Of a stretch of DNA of 64,000 bases, positions 43,425 to 51,622 are shown piece by piece. How positions within the stretch are numbered: the first letter of the stretch is position 1; each line of letters opens with the position of its first letter. Made by a program: the position numbers and the translations under genes. This DNA is from Dechloromonas aromatica (nom. nud.). GTDB lineage: Bacteria; Pseudomonadota; Gammaproteobacteria; Burkholderiales; Rhodocyclaceae. The DNA lies in the NCBI GenBank assembly GCA_017848965.1, contig JAFIHA010000056.1:1-64000 (forward strand), written 5' to 3'. Below the pieces are notes generated by a model. It saw only the letters and a list, made by a program, of their open reading frames with translations. It did not search any database and had not been told where the DNA came from.

Positions 43425-45413
43425 TCAGCGCTTGCCTGCCAGCAATGCCTTCATCGCATCGAGTCGCGCACTGCCGGTGGCCTTGTCCGGCGCCACCGCC
43501 TGCTTGCCACCGCTGAAGCGGATATCGTCCTTGCCCATCTCGTCGATGAAACGCGACGGCTCGCAGGGAATCAGTTCACGCGCCTGCTTGCGCTTCTCGC
43601 AATAGCTGATGTGCAAAGAGCGCTGGGCACGCGTGATGCCGACGTACATCAGGCGCCGCTCTTCCTGCAGCTTGACCGGATCGAGGGATTCGCGATGAGG
43701 CAGGATGCCTTCCTCGACGCCGACCAGGAAGACGTGCTTGTACTCCAGCCCTTTCGCCGCATGCAGAGTCGATAGCTGGACGGCGTCGATCTCGTCGCTG
43801 TTCTGCTTGTCGAGCATGTTGATCAGGGCGATGCTCTGCACCATGTCGATCAAGGTCTTGCCATCTTCCTCACCCTTGCGATTGATCCAGTCGGCGAATT
43901 CGCCGACATTGGCCCAGCGCGTCTGCGCCGTGCGCTGCTCCTCGCTGTCGTAGAGGTAAGCTTCGTAATCGATCGCCTTGAGCAGATCGGGCAGCACCTG
44001 CTGCGCCGGCTCGCGCGTTGCCCGAGCCTGCATGCGGTTGATGAAATGGCAGAACTCGAGCAGGGGTTCGAGCTGGCGAGCCTGTGCGCGCTGGGCAAAG
44101 CCCTCCTCGAAAGCGGCATGGAAGAGCGAGACGTGACGCTCGCCGGCATAGGTGCCGAGCGCCTGCAGGGTAGCGGCGCCGATCCCGCGGCGCGGCGTGG
44201 TCGCGGCACGAATGAAGGCTGGATCGTCGTCCTCGTTGGCGAGCAGGCGCAGATAGCTGATGATGTCCTTGATCTCGGCCTTGTCGAAGAAGGACTGGCC
44301 GCCAGACAGCAGATAGGGAATCTTCTGGTTGCGCAACTGGGTTTCGAGCAGGCGCGCCTGATGGTTGGAGCGGTACAGGATGGCGTAGTCGCGGAACTTG
44401 CCGCGATGCTCGAAGCGGTGCGCCTGCAGCTTCATGACCACGCTCTCGGCCTCGGCCTCGTTGTCGCGGCAGGCGGTGACGTGGATCGGGTCGCCATGCC
44501 CCAGTTCCGACCACAAGGTCTTGTCGAACAGCTTCTCGTTGTGGGCGATGACGTTGTTGGCGGCCTTCAGGATGCGCACCGTCGACCGATAATTCTGCTC
44601 GAGCTTGATCACCTTGAGCGCCGGGAATTCCGCCGGCAGCTTCTTCAGGTTGTCGATGTCGGCGCCGCGCCAGCCGTAGATCGCCTGATCGTCGTCGCCC
44701 ACCGCCGTGAACTGGGCGCGGATCCCGGTCAGCAGCTTGAGCACCTGGTACTGGCAGGCGTTGGTATCCTGGTATTCGTCGACCAGCAGGTAGCGCAGAC
44801 GGTTCTGCCACTTTTCGGCGATTTGCGGATGTTCGCTGAACAGTTTCACCGGCAAGCCGATCAGGTCGTCGAAATCGACCGCCTGGTAGGCTTTCAGCGT
44901 CGCTTCGTAGCTGAGATAGGCGCTGGCGGCGAGCGCCTCGTGTTCGTTGGCCGCCAGGTGGCGGGCGGCCTCGGGCGTGACCAGGGCGTTCTTCCAGTTC
45001 GAGATGATCGACTGCAGACGACGCAAGGTCGCCTTGTCCACGGTCTTCGCGCAATCACCGATGATGCCGGCGCAATCGGCCGAATCGAAGATCGAGAAAC
45101 GCGGCTTGTAGCCAAGCGCCTTCGCTTCCTCGCGCAGGATGCGCACGCCGAGCGAGTGAAAGGTCGAAATCTGCAACTCGTTGGCCTGCGACGCGGAGAG
45201 CAACTTGCCAACGCGCTCCTGCATTTCCCTCGCCGCCTTGTTGGTGAAGGTGATGGCGGCGATGTTGCGCGGCTGGAAGCCGCAATCCTGAACCAGATAG
45301 GCGATCTTCTGCGTGATCACCCGGGTCTTGCCCGAGCCGGCGCCGGCCAGGACGAGCAGGGGACCGTCAAGGTAGTAGATCGCTTCGCGTTGCTGGGGAT
45401 TGAGGCCGGACAT
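43425..45413 (-). CDS. rep: ATP-dependent DNA helicase Rep
   Basis: 662 residues from MSGLNPQQREAIYYLDG. Walker A LAGAGSGKT, DEYQDTN, GDDDQAIYGWRGA, and the C-terminal VQLSTLHAAKGLEYKHVFLVGVEEG and YVGITRAQRSL. Closest to E. coli Rep (SF1A, 3'-5' helicase that restarts replication and removes proteins ahead of forks). It is 23 kb from the OLD gene and is not a gajB partner. Upstream start at 45470 is not family-like. Confidence 0.94.
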   Translation of the reverse strand: MSGLNPQQREAIYYLDGPLLVLAGAGSGKTRVITQKIAYLVQDCGFQPRNIAAITFTNKAAREMQERVGKLLSASQANELQISTFHSLGVRILREEAKALGYKPRFSIFDSADCAGIIGDCAKTVDKATLRRLQSIISNWKNALVTPEAARHLAANEHEALAASAYLSYEATLKAYQAVDFDDLIGLPVKLFSEHPQIAEKWQNRLRYLLVDEYQDTNACQYQVLKLLTGIRAQFTAVGDDDQAIYGWRGADIDNLKKLPAEFPALKVIKLEQNYRSTVRILKAANNVIAHNEKLFDKTLWSELGHGDPIHVTACRDNEAEAESVVMKLQAHRFEHRGKFRDYAILYRSNHQARLLETQLRNQKIPYLLSGGQSFFDKAEIKDIISYLRLLANEDDDPAFIRAATTPRRGIGAATLQALGTYAGERHVSLFHAAFEEGFAQRAQARQLEPLLEFCHFINRMQARATREPAQQVLPDLLKAIDYEAYLYDSEEQRTAQTRWANVGEFADWINRKGEEDGKTLIDMVQSIALINMLDKQNSDEIDAVQLSTLHAAKGLEYKHVFLVGVEEGILPHRESLDPVKLQEERRLMYVGITRAQRSLHISYCEKRKQARELIPCEPSRFIDEMGKDDIRFSGGKQAVAPDKATGSARLDAMKALLAGKR

Positions 45414-45496
45414 GTCTACGCAGGAACCTGTATAACTCGCGGCGACAGGGTTGTCGCCGGGGCCGCGCATTTTACCCCATGCCAGAATCGCCGCCG

Positions 45497-45814
45497 TCAG
45501 GCCTTCTCGTCAATCTTGCCCGGGCGCCGGGCGCGAGTGTCGAAGCGCAGCAACTGCATGGCATCCGAACCCATATCGACCAGACGTCGGGCAAGCTGGT
45601 CCGCCTGCTGACGCCGTCGTTCGACGCCCTGATAAGGGCCGACCGCACGCGGATCGACCTCGGCCATGTCCTGTTGCAACGAGCGTTCGCGCTCATTGAC
45701 CACGCCTTCCATCGGTTCCACCCGACGCACGCTCCCGGCCTGGGCGAGCGCCGCCCGCTCCGCCGCTTCCGGCGTGGCTTGCTGCGTGGTCGAGGGCAGG
45801 CGTGACATCTTCAT
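45497..45814 (-). CDS. Small unknown protein with hairpin-embedded ribosome site
   Basis: 105 residues, start MKMSRLPSTTQQATPEA. No recognised domain; Glu/Arg/Gln-rich, probably helical (ERERSLQQDMAEVD, RRRQQADQLARRL). The ribosome site TCAGGAG sits in a hairpin loop 7 bp before the ATG (45815-45835), a good sign of a real, regulated gene. 83 bp upstream of rep in the same direction. Function unknown. Confidence 0.65.
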   Translation of the reverse strand: MKMSRLPSTTQQATPEAAERAALAQAGSVRRVEPMEGVVNERERSLQQDMAEVDPRAVGPYQGVERRRQQADQLARRLVDMGSDAMQLLRFDTRARRPGKIDEKA

Positions 45815-45835
45815 GATCGGGCTCCTGACCCGATC
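45815..45835 (-). promoter_or_regulatory. Hairpin presenting the Shine-Dalgarno in its loop (CsrA-like site)
   Basis: On the minus strand GATCGGG-TCAGGAG-CCCGATC: a perfect 7-bp stem whose 7-nt loop is the ribosome site (AGGAG), directly abutting the ATG. GGA in a hairpin loop at a start codon is the classic CsrA/RsmA target layout. Confidence 0.6.
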
Positions 45836-45885
45836 TACGGCACGCCGCCGAAAAACTTTAATGCCGGCGGTAACTTAGCGTGAGA

Positions 45886-46584
45886 TTACAGCGCGCCGAA
45901 CACCTTCTTCAGGATGGCGCTGCCGGCGCCGAGCGGGTTGGCGCGCAGCTTGCGCTCCTCTTCGGCGATCACCAGAAAAAGCCCGTCCATCGCCTTGTGC
46001 GTGACGTAGCTGTCGATGTCCGCGTCCTTCTTGTCGATCAGGCCGAAATTGGCGGCCTTGCCGGCGAAGTTGTTGTATTGCTCGGCCAGTTGCAGCTTGC
46101 TGGTCGCCGCCTTGACGATCGGCCGGAAGCGGGTAACCAGCTGGTCGCTCGACGAACGCCGGAAATACTGGGTGACGCTGTCGTCACCACCGGTGAGGAT
46201 GGCCTTGGCATCCTGCAGCGTCATCCGGCGGATGGCATCGGAAAGGATGGGCAGGGCTTCGGCGACGGCGTTCTCCGCCGCATGATTCATCGTTTCGACC
46301 AGTTGATCGGCCTGCTTGCCCATGCCGAACATGCGCAGGGCAGATTCGGCATCATCGAGATAGCCCGGCAAGGGAATCTTCACCTTCTTGTTGCCGAGGA
46401 AACCATTCTGCTGCCCCAGCGACGAGACCGCGAATTCGGCCCCCTTGGCCAATGCCTCGCGCACCCCGGAACCGGCATCGGCATTGCTGATACCGTCAAG
46501 CGCCCCGGCTTGCGCCGGCAGCGCGGAAAAAACCAGAAACAGCGCCAGGATCGGGGCCAGCCAGCGGGCAGGGAGAAGGTTCAT
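45886..46584 (-). CDS. DUF4197 family exported protein
   Basis: 232 residues. Signal peptide MNLLPARWLAPILALFLVFSALPAQAG. Mature part: GVREALAKGAEFAVSSLG, LPGYLDDAESALRMFGMG, MTLQDAKAILTGGDDSVTQYFR and the C-terminal MDGLFLVIAEEERKLRANPLG, the DUF4197 pattern. Function not known; predicted periplasmic and helical. Lies 18 bp downstream of pilU. Confidence 0.88.
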   Translation of the reverse strand: MNLLPARWLAPILALFLVFSALPAQAGALDGISNADAGSGVREALAKGAEFAVSSLGQQNGFLGNKKVKIPLPGYLDDAESALRMFGMGKQADQLVETMNHAAENAVAEALPILSDAIRRMTLQDAKAILTGGDDSVTQYFRRSSSDQLVTRFRPIVKAATSKLQLAEQYNNFAGKAANFGLIDKKDADIDSYVTHKAMDGLFLVIAEEERKLRANPLGAGSAILKKVFGAL

Positions 46585-46602
46585 GATGCGTCTCCGAAAT
46601 GA

Positions 46603-47739
46603 TCAGACGATATCGAGATGGCCGATGCCCTTGGTCAAATCCCGGTCCTTGGAGTCCTTGCCGTTGAGCTTGATCTGCAGGCGCAGGTCGTTCAGCGAGT
46701 CGGCGTTGCGCAAGGCGTCTTCGTAAGTGATCTTGCCGCCGTCGAATAGGTCGAACAGCGCCTGGTCGAAGGTCTGCATGCCCAGTTCGCGCGACTTCTT
46801 CATGATTTCCTTGATCTCCTGGACTTCGCCGCGGAAGATCAGGTCGGAAATCAGCGGCGAGTTGAGCATGATCTCGACCGCCGCGACCCGTCCCTTGCCA
46901 TCCTTCTTCGGCAACAGACGCTGCGAGACCATCGCGCGGATGTTCAGCGACATGTCCATCAGCAGTTGCTGACGCCGCTCTTCGGGGAAGAAGTTGATGA
47001 TCCGGTCGATCGCCTGGTTGGTGCTGTTGGCGTGCAGCGTTGCCAGCGCGAGGTGACCGGTTTCGGCGAAGGCGATGGCGTAATCCATGGTGTTGCGGTC
47101 GCGGATTTCGCCCATCAGGATGACATCCGGTGCCTGACGCAGGGTGTTTTTCAGCGCCGGTCCCCAGTCGTCGGTATCGACACCGACTTCGCGCTGCGTG
47201 ATGATGCAGTTCTTGTGCTCGTGCACGTATTCGATCGGATCCTCGATCGTGATGATGTGACCGTAGCTGTTCTCGTTGCGGTAATCGACCAGTGCTGCCA
47301 GCGAGGTCGTCTTGCCGGTACCGGTACCGCCGACAAAGATGATCAGGCCACGCTTGGTCATCGCCAGATCCTTCAGAACGGCTGGCAGACCGAGGTCGTC
47401 CAGGGTCGGGATGGTCATGTTGATGGTCCGGCAGACGACGGCGACGCGCCCCTGCTGAACCAGTGCATTGACCCGGAAACGACCGATGCCAGTCGGCGAA
47501 ATGGCGAAGTTGCATTCACGCGACGATTCGAACTCCGCCGCCTGGCGATCGTTCATGATCGCCCGCGCCAGTTCCGCCGTATGCTGCGAAGTCAGCACTT
47601 GATTGGAAACCGGCGTGATCTTGCCGTCTATCTTGATCGCCGGCGGAAAACCGGCGGTGATGAAAAGGTCGGAGCCACGCTTCTGCGTCATCAGACGCAG
47701 AAGATCGTGCATGAATTTCATCGCCTGATCGCGTTCCAT
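46603..47739 (-). CDS. pilU: Type IV pilus retraction ATPase PilU
   Basis: 378 residues, ribosome site AAGGGGA before the ATG. Walker A GGTGTGKTT (137-145), Asp box IITIEDPIEY, Walker B LMGEIRDRNT and the His box. GGTGTGKTT together with ECNFAISPTGIGRFRVN mark PilU rather than PilT. Hexameric ATPase assisting PilT in pilus depolymerisation at the inner membrane. 30 bp after pilT. Confidence 0.94.
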   Translation of the reverse strand: MERDQAMKFMHDLLRLMTQKRGSDLFITAGFPPAIKIDGKITPVSNQVLTSQHTAELARAIMNDRQAAEFESSRECNFAISPTGIGRFRVNALVQQGRVAVVCRTINMTIPTLDDLGLPAVLKDLAMTKRGLIIFVGGTGTGKTTSLAALVDYRNENSYGHIITIEDPIEYVHEHKNCIITQREVGVDTDDWGPALKNTLRQAPDVILMGEIRDRNTMDYAIAFAETGHLALATLHANSTNQAIDRIINFFPEERRQQLLMDMSLNIRAMVSQRLLPKKDGKGRVAAVEIMLNSPLISDLIFRGEVQEIKEIMKKSRELGMQTFDQALFDLFDGGKITYEDALRNADSLNDLRLQIKLNGKDSKDRDLTKGIGHLDIV

Positions 47740-47769
47740 GTATTCCCCTTAATTGCGTCCTTCCGCCGC

Positions 47770-48813
47770 TCAGGCCGGGAAGGCGTCCTTGTTGGCGGCA
47801 CGCACGCGCGCCTCGCTGCTCGAAACGACATTGCGCCGCACCAGATCGATCAGACACTGGTCCAGCGTCTGCATGCCCAGCGCCTGACCGGTCTGGATCG
47901 CCGAATACATCTGCGCGATCTTGTTCTCGCGGATCAGGTTGCGGATCGCTGGCGTGCCGATCATGATTTCATGCGCCGCAACACGCCCCTGGCCGTCCTT
48001 GGTCTTCAGCAGCGTCTGCGAGATCACCGCGCGCAGCGATTCGGAGAGCATGGCGCGGACCATTTCCTTTTCCTCGGCCGGGAAGACGTCGACGATGCGG
48101 TCGATGGTCTTCGCCGCCGACGAGGTATGCAGGGTACCGAACACCAGGTGACCGGTCTCGGCGGCGGTCAGCGCCAGGCGGATGGTCTCCAGGTCGCGCA
48201 TTTCGCCGACCAGGATGACGTCCGGATCCTCGCGCAGCGCCGAGCGCAGCGCGTTGGCGAAGGACAGCGTCTGCGGCCCGACTTCGCGCTGGTTGATCAG
48301 GCACTTCTTCGACTCATGGACGAATTCGATCGGGTCCTCGATGGTCAGGATGTGCGCGTAGTCGTTTTCATTGACGTGGTTGACCATCGCCGCCAACGTC
48401 GTCGATTTGCCGGAGCCGGTAGGCCCGGTAACCAGCACGATGCCGCGCGGGTACTCGGCGATGTCCTTGAAGATGCGCGGGCAATTCAGTTCCTCGAGCG
48501 TCAGCACCTTGCTCGGAATGGTCCGGAATACCGCCGCCGCCCCCCGCTGCTGGTTGAAGGCATTGACCCGGAAGCGCGCCAGGTTGGGAATCTCGAACGA
48601 GAAGTCGCACTCCAGGGTTTCTTCGTAAACCTTGCGCTGGGCGTCGTTCATGATGTCGTACACCATGCCGTGCACGTCCTTGTGCTCCATCGGCGGCAGG
48701 TTGATGCGCCGGACGTCGCCATGGACGCGAATCATCGGCGGCAGCCCGGCCGAAAGGTGCAGGTCGGAAGCCTTGTTCTTGACGCTGAAGGCCAGCAGTT
48801 CGGTGATGTCCAT
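47770..48813 (-). CDS. pilT: Type IV pilus twitching motility ATPase PilT
   Basis: 347 residues from MDITELLAFSVKNKASDLHLSAGLPPMIRVHGDVRR. Walker A GPTGSGKST (130-138), LTIEDPIEFVHESKKCLINQREVG, Walker B VGEMRDLET, and AIRNLIRE. Powers pilus retraction for twitching and DNA uptake. Divergent from yggS with 55 bp between, a conserved arrangement. A longer frame upstream lacks family support. Confidence 0.96.
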   Translation of the reverse strand: MDITELLAFSVKNKASDLHLSAGLPPMIRVHGDVRRINLPPMEHKDVHGMVYDIMNDAQRKVYEETLECDFSFEIPNLARFRVNAFNQQRGAAAVFRTIPSKVLTLEELNCPRIFKDIAEYPRGIVLVTGPTGSGKSTTLAAMVNHVNENDYAHILTIEDPIEFVHESKKCLINQREVGPQTLSFANALRSALREDPDVILVGEMRDLETIRLALTAAETGHLVFGTLHTSSAAKTIDRIVDVFPAEEKEMVRAMLSESLRAVISQTLLKTKDGQGRVAAHEIMIGTPAIRNLIRENKIAQMYSAIQTGQALGMQTLDQCLIDLVRRNVVSSSEARVRAANKDAFPA

Positions 48814-48868
48814 GCGATCGGTCCTCGGAGCCCGTGTATACTTTGGTGACAAAAATTGCCAATGGATT

Positions 48869-49558
48869 ATGAGCGCAATCGCCGACAACCTGCAAGCTGT
48901 ACGCATACGAATAGCCACTGCCGAGCGCCTTTACGGGCGCCCTTCCGGCAGTGTGCAGCTACTCGCGGTGAGCAAGACCAAACCGCTGGCCGATGTCCTT
49001 GCCGCGCATGCCGCGGGACAAACCGCCTTCGGCGAGAATTACGTTCAGGAAGGCGTCGAGAAATGCCACGCCAGCGCCGGCCAGGCACTCGAATGGCATT
49101 TCATCGGCCCCCTGCAAACCAACAAGACCCGGCCTGTCGCCGAGAACTTCGCCTGGGTCCATTCGCTAGACCGCCTGAAGATCGCCGAACGCCTCGCCGC
49201 GCAGCGCCCCGCCGGGCTATCGCCACTGCAGGTCTGCGTCCAGGTCAATGTCTCCGGCGAGACGAGCAAGAGCGGCTGCGCTCCGGCGGCGGCGCGTGAT
49301 CTTTGCCACGCCGTCGCTACACTTCCGAACCTGCAACTGCGCGGGCTGATGGCCATCCCCGAGCCGAGCGACGACTTCACGGCGCAACGTCGCCCCTTCC
49401 GTCAGTTGCGCGAACTCCTGGAACAATTGCGTGCCGAAGGCCTGGCGCTCGACACGCTGTCCATGGGCATGACCCACGATCTCGAGGCCGCGATCGCCGA
49501 AGGCGCCACCCTGGTGCGCATCGGCACGGCCATTTTTGGTGAAAGAAACTACGCATGA
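48869..49558 (+). CDS. PLP homeostasis protein YggS
   Basis: 229 residues from MSAIADNLQAVRIRIA. PLP lysine in LLAVSKTKP, then GENYVQEGVEK, WHFIGPLQTNK, GLMAIPEP, and the C-terminal LSMGMTHDLEAAIAEGATLVRIGTAIFGER. COG0325 protein that buffers pyridoxal phosphate. Overlaps proC by ATGA. Confidence 0.95.
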   Translation: MSAIADNLQAVRIRIATAERLYGRPSGSVQLLAVSKTKPLADVLAAHAAGQTAFGENYVQEGVEKCHASAGQALEWHFIGPLQTNKTRPVAENFAWVHSLDRLKIAERLAAQRPAGLSPLQVCVQVNVSGETSKSGCAPAAARDLCHAVATLPNLQLRGLMAIPEPSDDFTAQRRPFRQLRELLEQLRAEGLALDTLSMGMTHDLEAAIAEGATLVRIGTAIFGERNYA

Positions 49559-50367
49559 AAATCCTTTTCCTGGGCGGCGGCAACATGGCCAACGCGCTGA
49601 TCGGCGGCATGGTCAAGCAGGGCTTTGCCGCTACCGACATCCACGTCATCGATCCCGGCAGCGAGGCGCGCCAGCGCCTCAGCCAAAGCTATGGCGTCAA
49701 TTGCCACGCCACTGCCGGCGACGCACCGGTGGCGCCGGACGTGCTGGTGCTGGCGGTCAAGCCACAGCAGATGCGGGAAGCCGTCACGCCGCTTGCCGGC
49801 CGTCTTGGCGATGCGCTGGTCATCAGCATCGCCGCCGGTCTCGGCATGGCGGCGCTGGCCCGCTGGCTGGGCGACCACCGGCGCATCGTCCGCTGCATGC
49901 CGAATACGCCGGCTCTGGTCGGTGCCGGCATCACCGGTCTGTGCGCGCTGCCCGAGGTCGACGCCGCCGGCCGGGCACTCGCCGACCGCGTCCTGCGTGC
50001 CGTCGGCAGCACCGTCTGGATCGACGACGAAGCGCAGATGGACGGCGTCACCGCGCTTTCCGGCAGCGGCCCGGCCTATGTCTTCCTGTTCATCGAGGCA
50101 CTGCAACAGGCGGCGGACGAACTCGGTTTCAGCGCCGAGCAGGGACGCCAGCTCGCCATCGAGACCGTTCGTGGAGCGGCGGCGCTGGCCGCCGCCTCCT
50201 ACGACCCGGCTGGGCTGCTGCGCGAACGGGTGACCTCGAAGGGCGGCACCACCGAAGCAGCGCTGCAGGTGATGCTGGCGCGCGGCGTCAAGGACGGCAT
50301 CGTCGCCGGCTGTCTGGCGGCCGAGGCGCGTGGCCGCGAACTCGGCAAACAGCTCGGGGGCGATTGA
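49555..50367 (+). CDS. proC: Pyrroline-5-carboxylate reductase
   Basis: 270 residues. NADP motif FLGGGNMANALIGG, then MPNTPALVGAGITGL, ALSGSGPAYVFLFIEAL and VTSKGGTTEAAL. Last step of proline synthesis. ATGA overlap with yggS; one-base overlap with yggT. Confidence 0.96.
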   Translation: MKILFLGGGNMANALIGGMVKQGFAATDIHVIDPGSEARQRLSQSYGVNCHATAGDAPVAPDVLVLAVKPQQMREAVTPLAGRLGDALVISIAAGLGMAALARWLGDHRRIVRCMPNTPALVGAGITGLCALPEVDAAGRALADRVLRAVGSTVWIDDEAQMDGVTALSGSGPAYVFLFIEALQQAADELGFSAEQGRQLAIETVRGAAALAAASYDPAGLLRERVTSKGGTTEAALQVMLARGVKDGIVAGCLAAEARGRELGKQLGGD

Positions 50368-50900
50368 TGCAAGCCGCTTTTTTCCTGATCAACGCGGTCG
50401 CCGGCTTCTTCTGCACGCTCTTCCTGCTACGCTTCATGATGCAACTGGCGCGTGTCTCGTTCGCCGGCCAGATCGGCGACTTCGTCATCAAGCTCACCAA
50501 CTGGGCGGTCAAGCCGCTGCGCCGGATCGTTCCCGGCGTCGCCGGTGTCGACTGGGCGAGCCTGATCGCCGCCCTCTGGCTACAACTGATGCTGGCCGGC
50601 CTGATCCTCGCGCTGTCGCCACTGCCGCTCGGTGCCGACGCTGCCGGAACCGTACTGATGATCCTGATGCTGGCGGTACGCGGCCTGATCCAGCTCACCG
50701 TCTACATCCTGATCGGCGCCCTGATCCTGCAGGCGGTGTTGTCCTGGGTCAATCCGTATTCGCCCGTGGCGCCGACGGTCAACCAGTTGGTGAGGCCGAT
50801 CCTGGCGCCGATCCGCCGTTTCGTGCCACCGATTTCCGGTATCGACCTCTCGCCGCTGGTGGCCATCCTGCTGCTGCAGGTCGTCCTGATGTTCGTTTGA
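50367..50900 (+). CDS. YggT-family integral membrane protein
   Basis: 177 residues with two YggT repeats: each has a hydrophobic pair ending in a motif like NWAVKPLRRIVPG or NQLVRPILAPIRRFVPPISGIDLSPLVAI. Four or more membrane helices. Function uncertain; implicated in osmotic stress and division in various bacteria. TGATG overlaps with both proC and the DUF167 gene. Confidence 0.9.
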   Translation: MQAAFFLINAVAGFFCTLFLLRFMMQLARVSFAGQIGDFVIKLTNWAVKPLRRIVPGVAGVDWASLIAALWLQLMLAGLILALSPLPLGADAAGTVLMILMLAVRGLIQLTVYILIGALILQAVLSWVNPYSPVAPTVNQLVRPILAPIRRFVPPISGIDLSPLVAILLLQVVLMFV

Positions 50901-51190
50901 TGGACGACTGGTACCGGGTCGCCGCCGACGGCACGATCACGCTGACCCTGCACATCCAGCCCGGCGCGAAGAAGAGCGAATGCGCGGGCCGCCATGGCGA
51001 CGCGCTGAAAATCCGGCTGGCGGCACCGCCGGTCGATGGCAAGGCGAATGCCGCGCTGACCGAATTCGTCGCCGAGCACCTCGGCCTGCCGCGGGCGGCG
51101 GTACGGCTGAAGAGTGGCCAGACCTCGCGGCGCAAGGTGCTGGAAGTGACCGGCAGCACACCGGCGGCCGTCGCCCGTCTCGCTAGTTGA
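50900..51190 (+). CDS. DUF167 protein (YggU-like)
   Basis: 96 residues from MDDWYRVAADGTITLTLHIQPGAKKSE. DUF167 core: ALKIRLAAPPVDGKANAALTEFVAEHLGL and VRLKSGQTSRRKVLEV. Family with no clear function, very commonly linked to yggT. ATG overlaps the yggT stop (TGATG). Confidence 0.92.
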   Translation: MDDWYRVAADGTITLTLHIQPGAKKSECAGRHGDALKIRLAAPPVDGKANAALTEFVAEHLGLPRAAVRLKSGQTSRRKVLEVTGSTPAAVARLAS

Positions 51191-51218
51191 ACCGACCGGC
51201 GACGGCTGCCCGGCCAGC

Positions 51219-51482
51219 CTATTTTTTGGCCGGCCCCACCGTCAGTTCGGCGCGCAGCTTGTCCACGCTCTTCTTGCCGAAACCCTTGACCTGGCTCAGG
51301 TCATCGACCGACTTGAAGGGACCGTTTTTCTCCCGGTACTGGACGATGGCCTTGGCCTTGCCCGGGCCGATGCCCTTGACCGCGTCGAGTTCGGCGACGC
51401 TCGCCGTGTTCAGGTTGACGGCGGCGAGCGCGGCGCCGATACCGGCCAGCATTCCGAACAGCAATGTGGTGACACGCTTCAT
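51219..51482 (-). CDS. ComEA-family helix-hairpin-helix DNA-binding protein
   Basis: 87 residues: signal peptide (MKRVTTLLFGMLAGIGAALA), then two HhH motifs (VNLNTASVAELDAVKGIGPGKAKAIVQYR and DLSQVKGFGKKSVDKL). Periplasmic DNA receptor in natural transformation, which works with a type IV pilus retracted by PilT; pilT/pilU are 2.4 kb away. Start preceded by GGAGGAAATTC. Convergent with the DUF167 gene. Confidence 0.9.
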   Translation of the reverse strand: MKRVTTLLFGMLAGIGAALAAVNLNTASVAELDAVKGIGPGKAKAIVQYREKNGPFKSVDDLSQVKGFGKKSVDKLRAELTVGPAKK

Positions 51483-51587
51483 CTGAATTTCCTCCGGAAT
51501 AACGATGCATCAGGATTATTCGCGCCGGCCCATCCGGCACGCGGATTTATTCTAGAAGAATATGACAATGTCGTCGTCGACAAAATA

Positions 51588-51608
51588 ATGCGGCCACGCG
51601 GGCCGCAT
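51588..51608 (-). terminator. Hairpin terminator after the pyr operon
   Basis: ATGCGGCC (51588-51595) and GGCCGCAT (51601-51608), 5-nt loop; on the minus strand it is followed by TTATTTTG. 15 bp after the pyrC' stop. Confidence 0.65.
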
Positions 51609-51622
51609 CGGAAAAACGGAAT

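Noticed and set aside
43425-45413. UvrD-like helicase as GajB partner for the OLD protein (Gabija system)
   Set aside because: It is 22 kb away, on its own, and matches the housekeeping Rep helicase closely, with local base composition.
46966-48849. 627-codon plus-strand open frame antisense to pilU and pilT
   Set aside because: Product rich in repeated VxDxR-type residues that mirror the antisense codons of two conserved ATPases; a GC-bias artefact.
51210-51233. CCGGCCA/TGGCCGG hairpin between the DUF167 and comEA genes
   Set aside because: The T-run is in the loop rather than after the stem, so it is not a convincing terminator.
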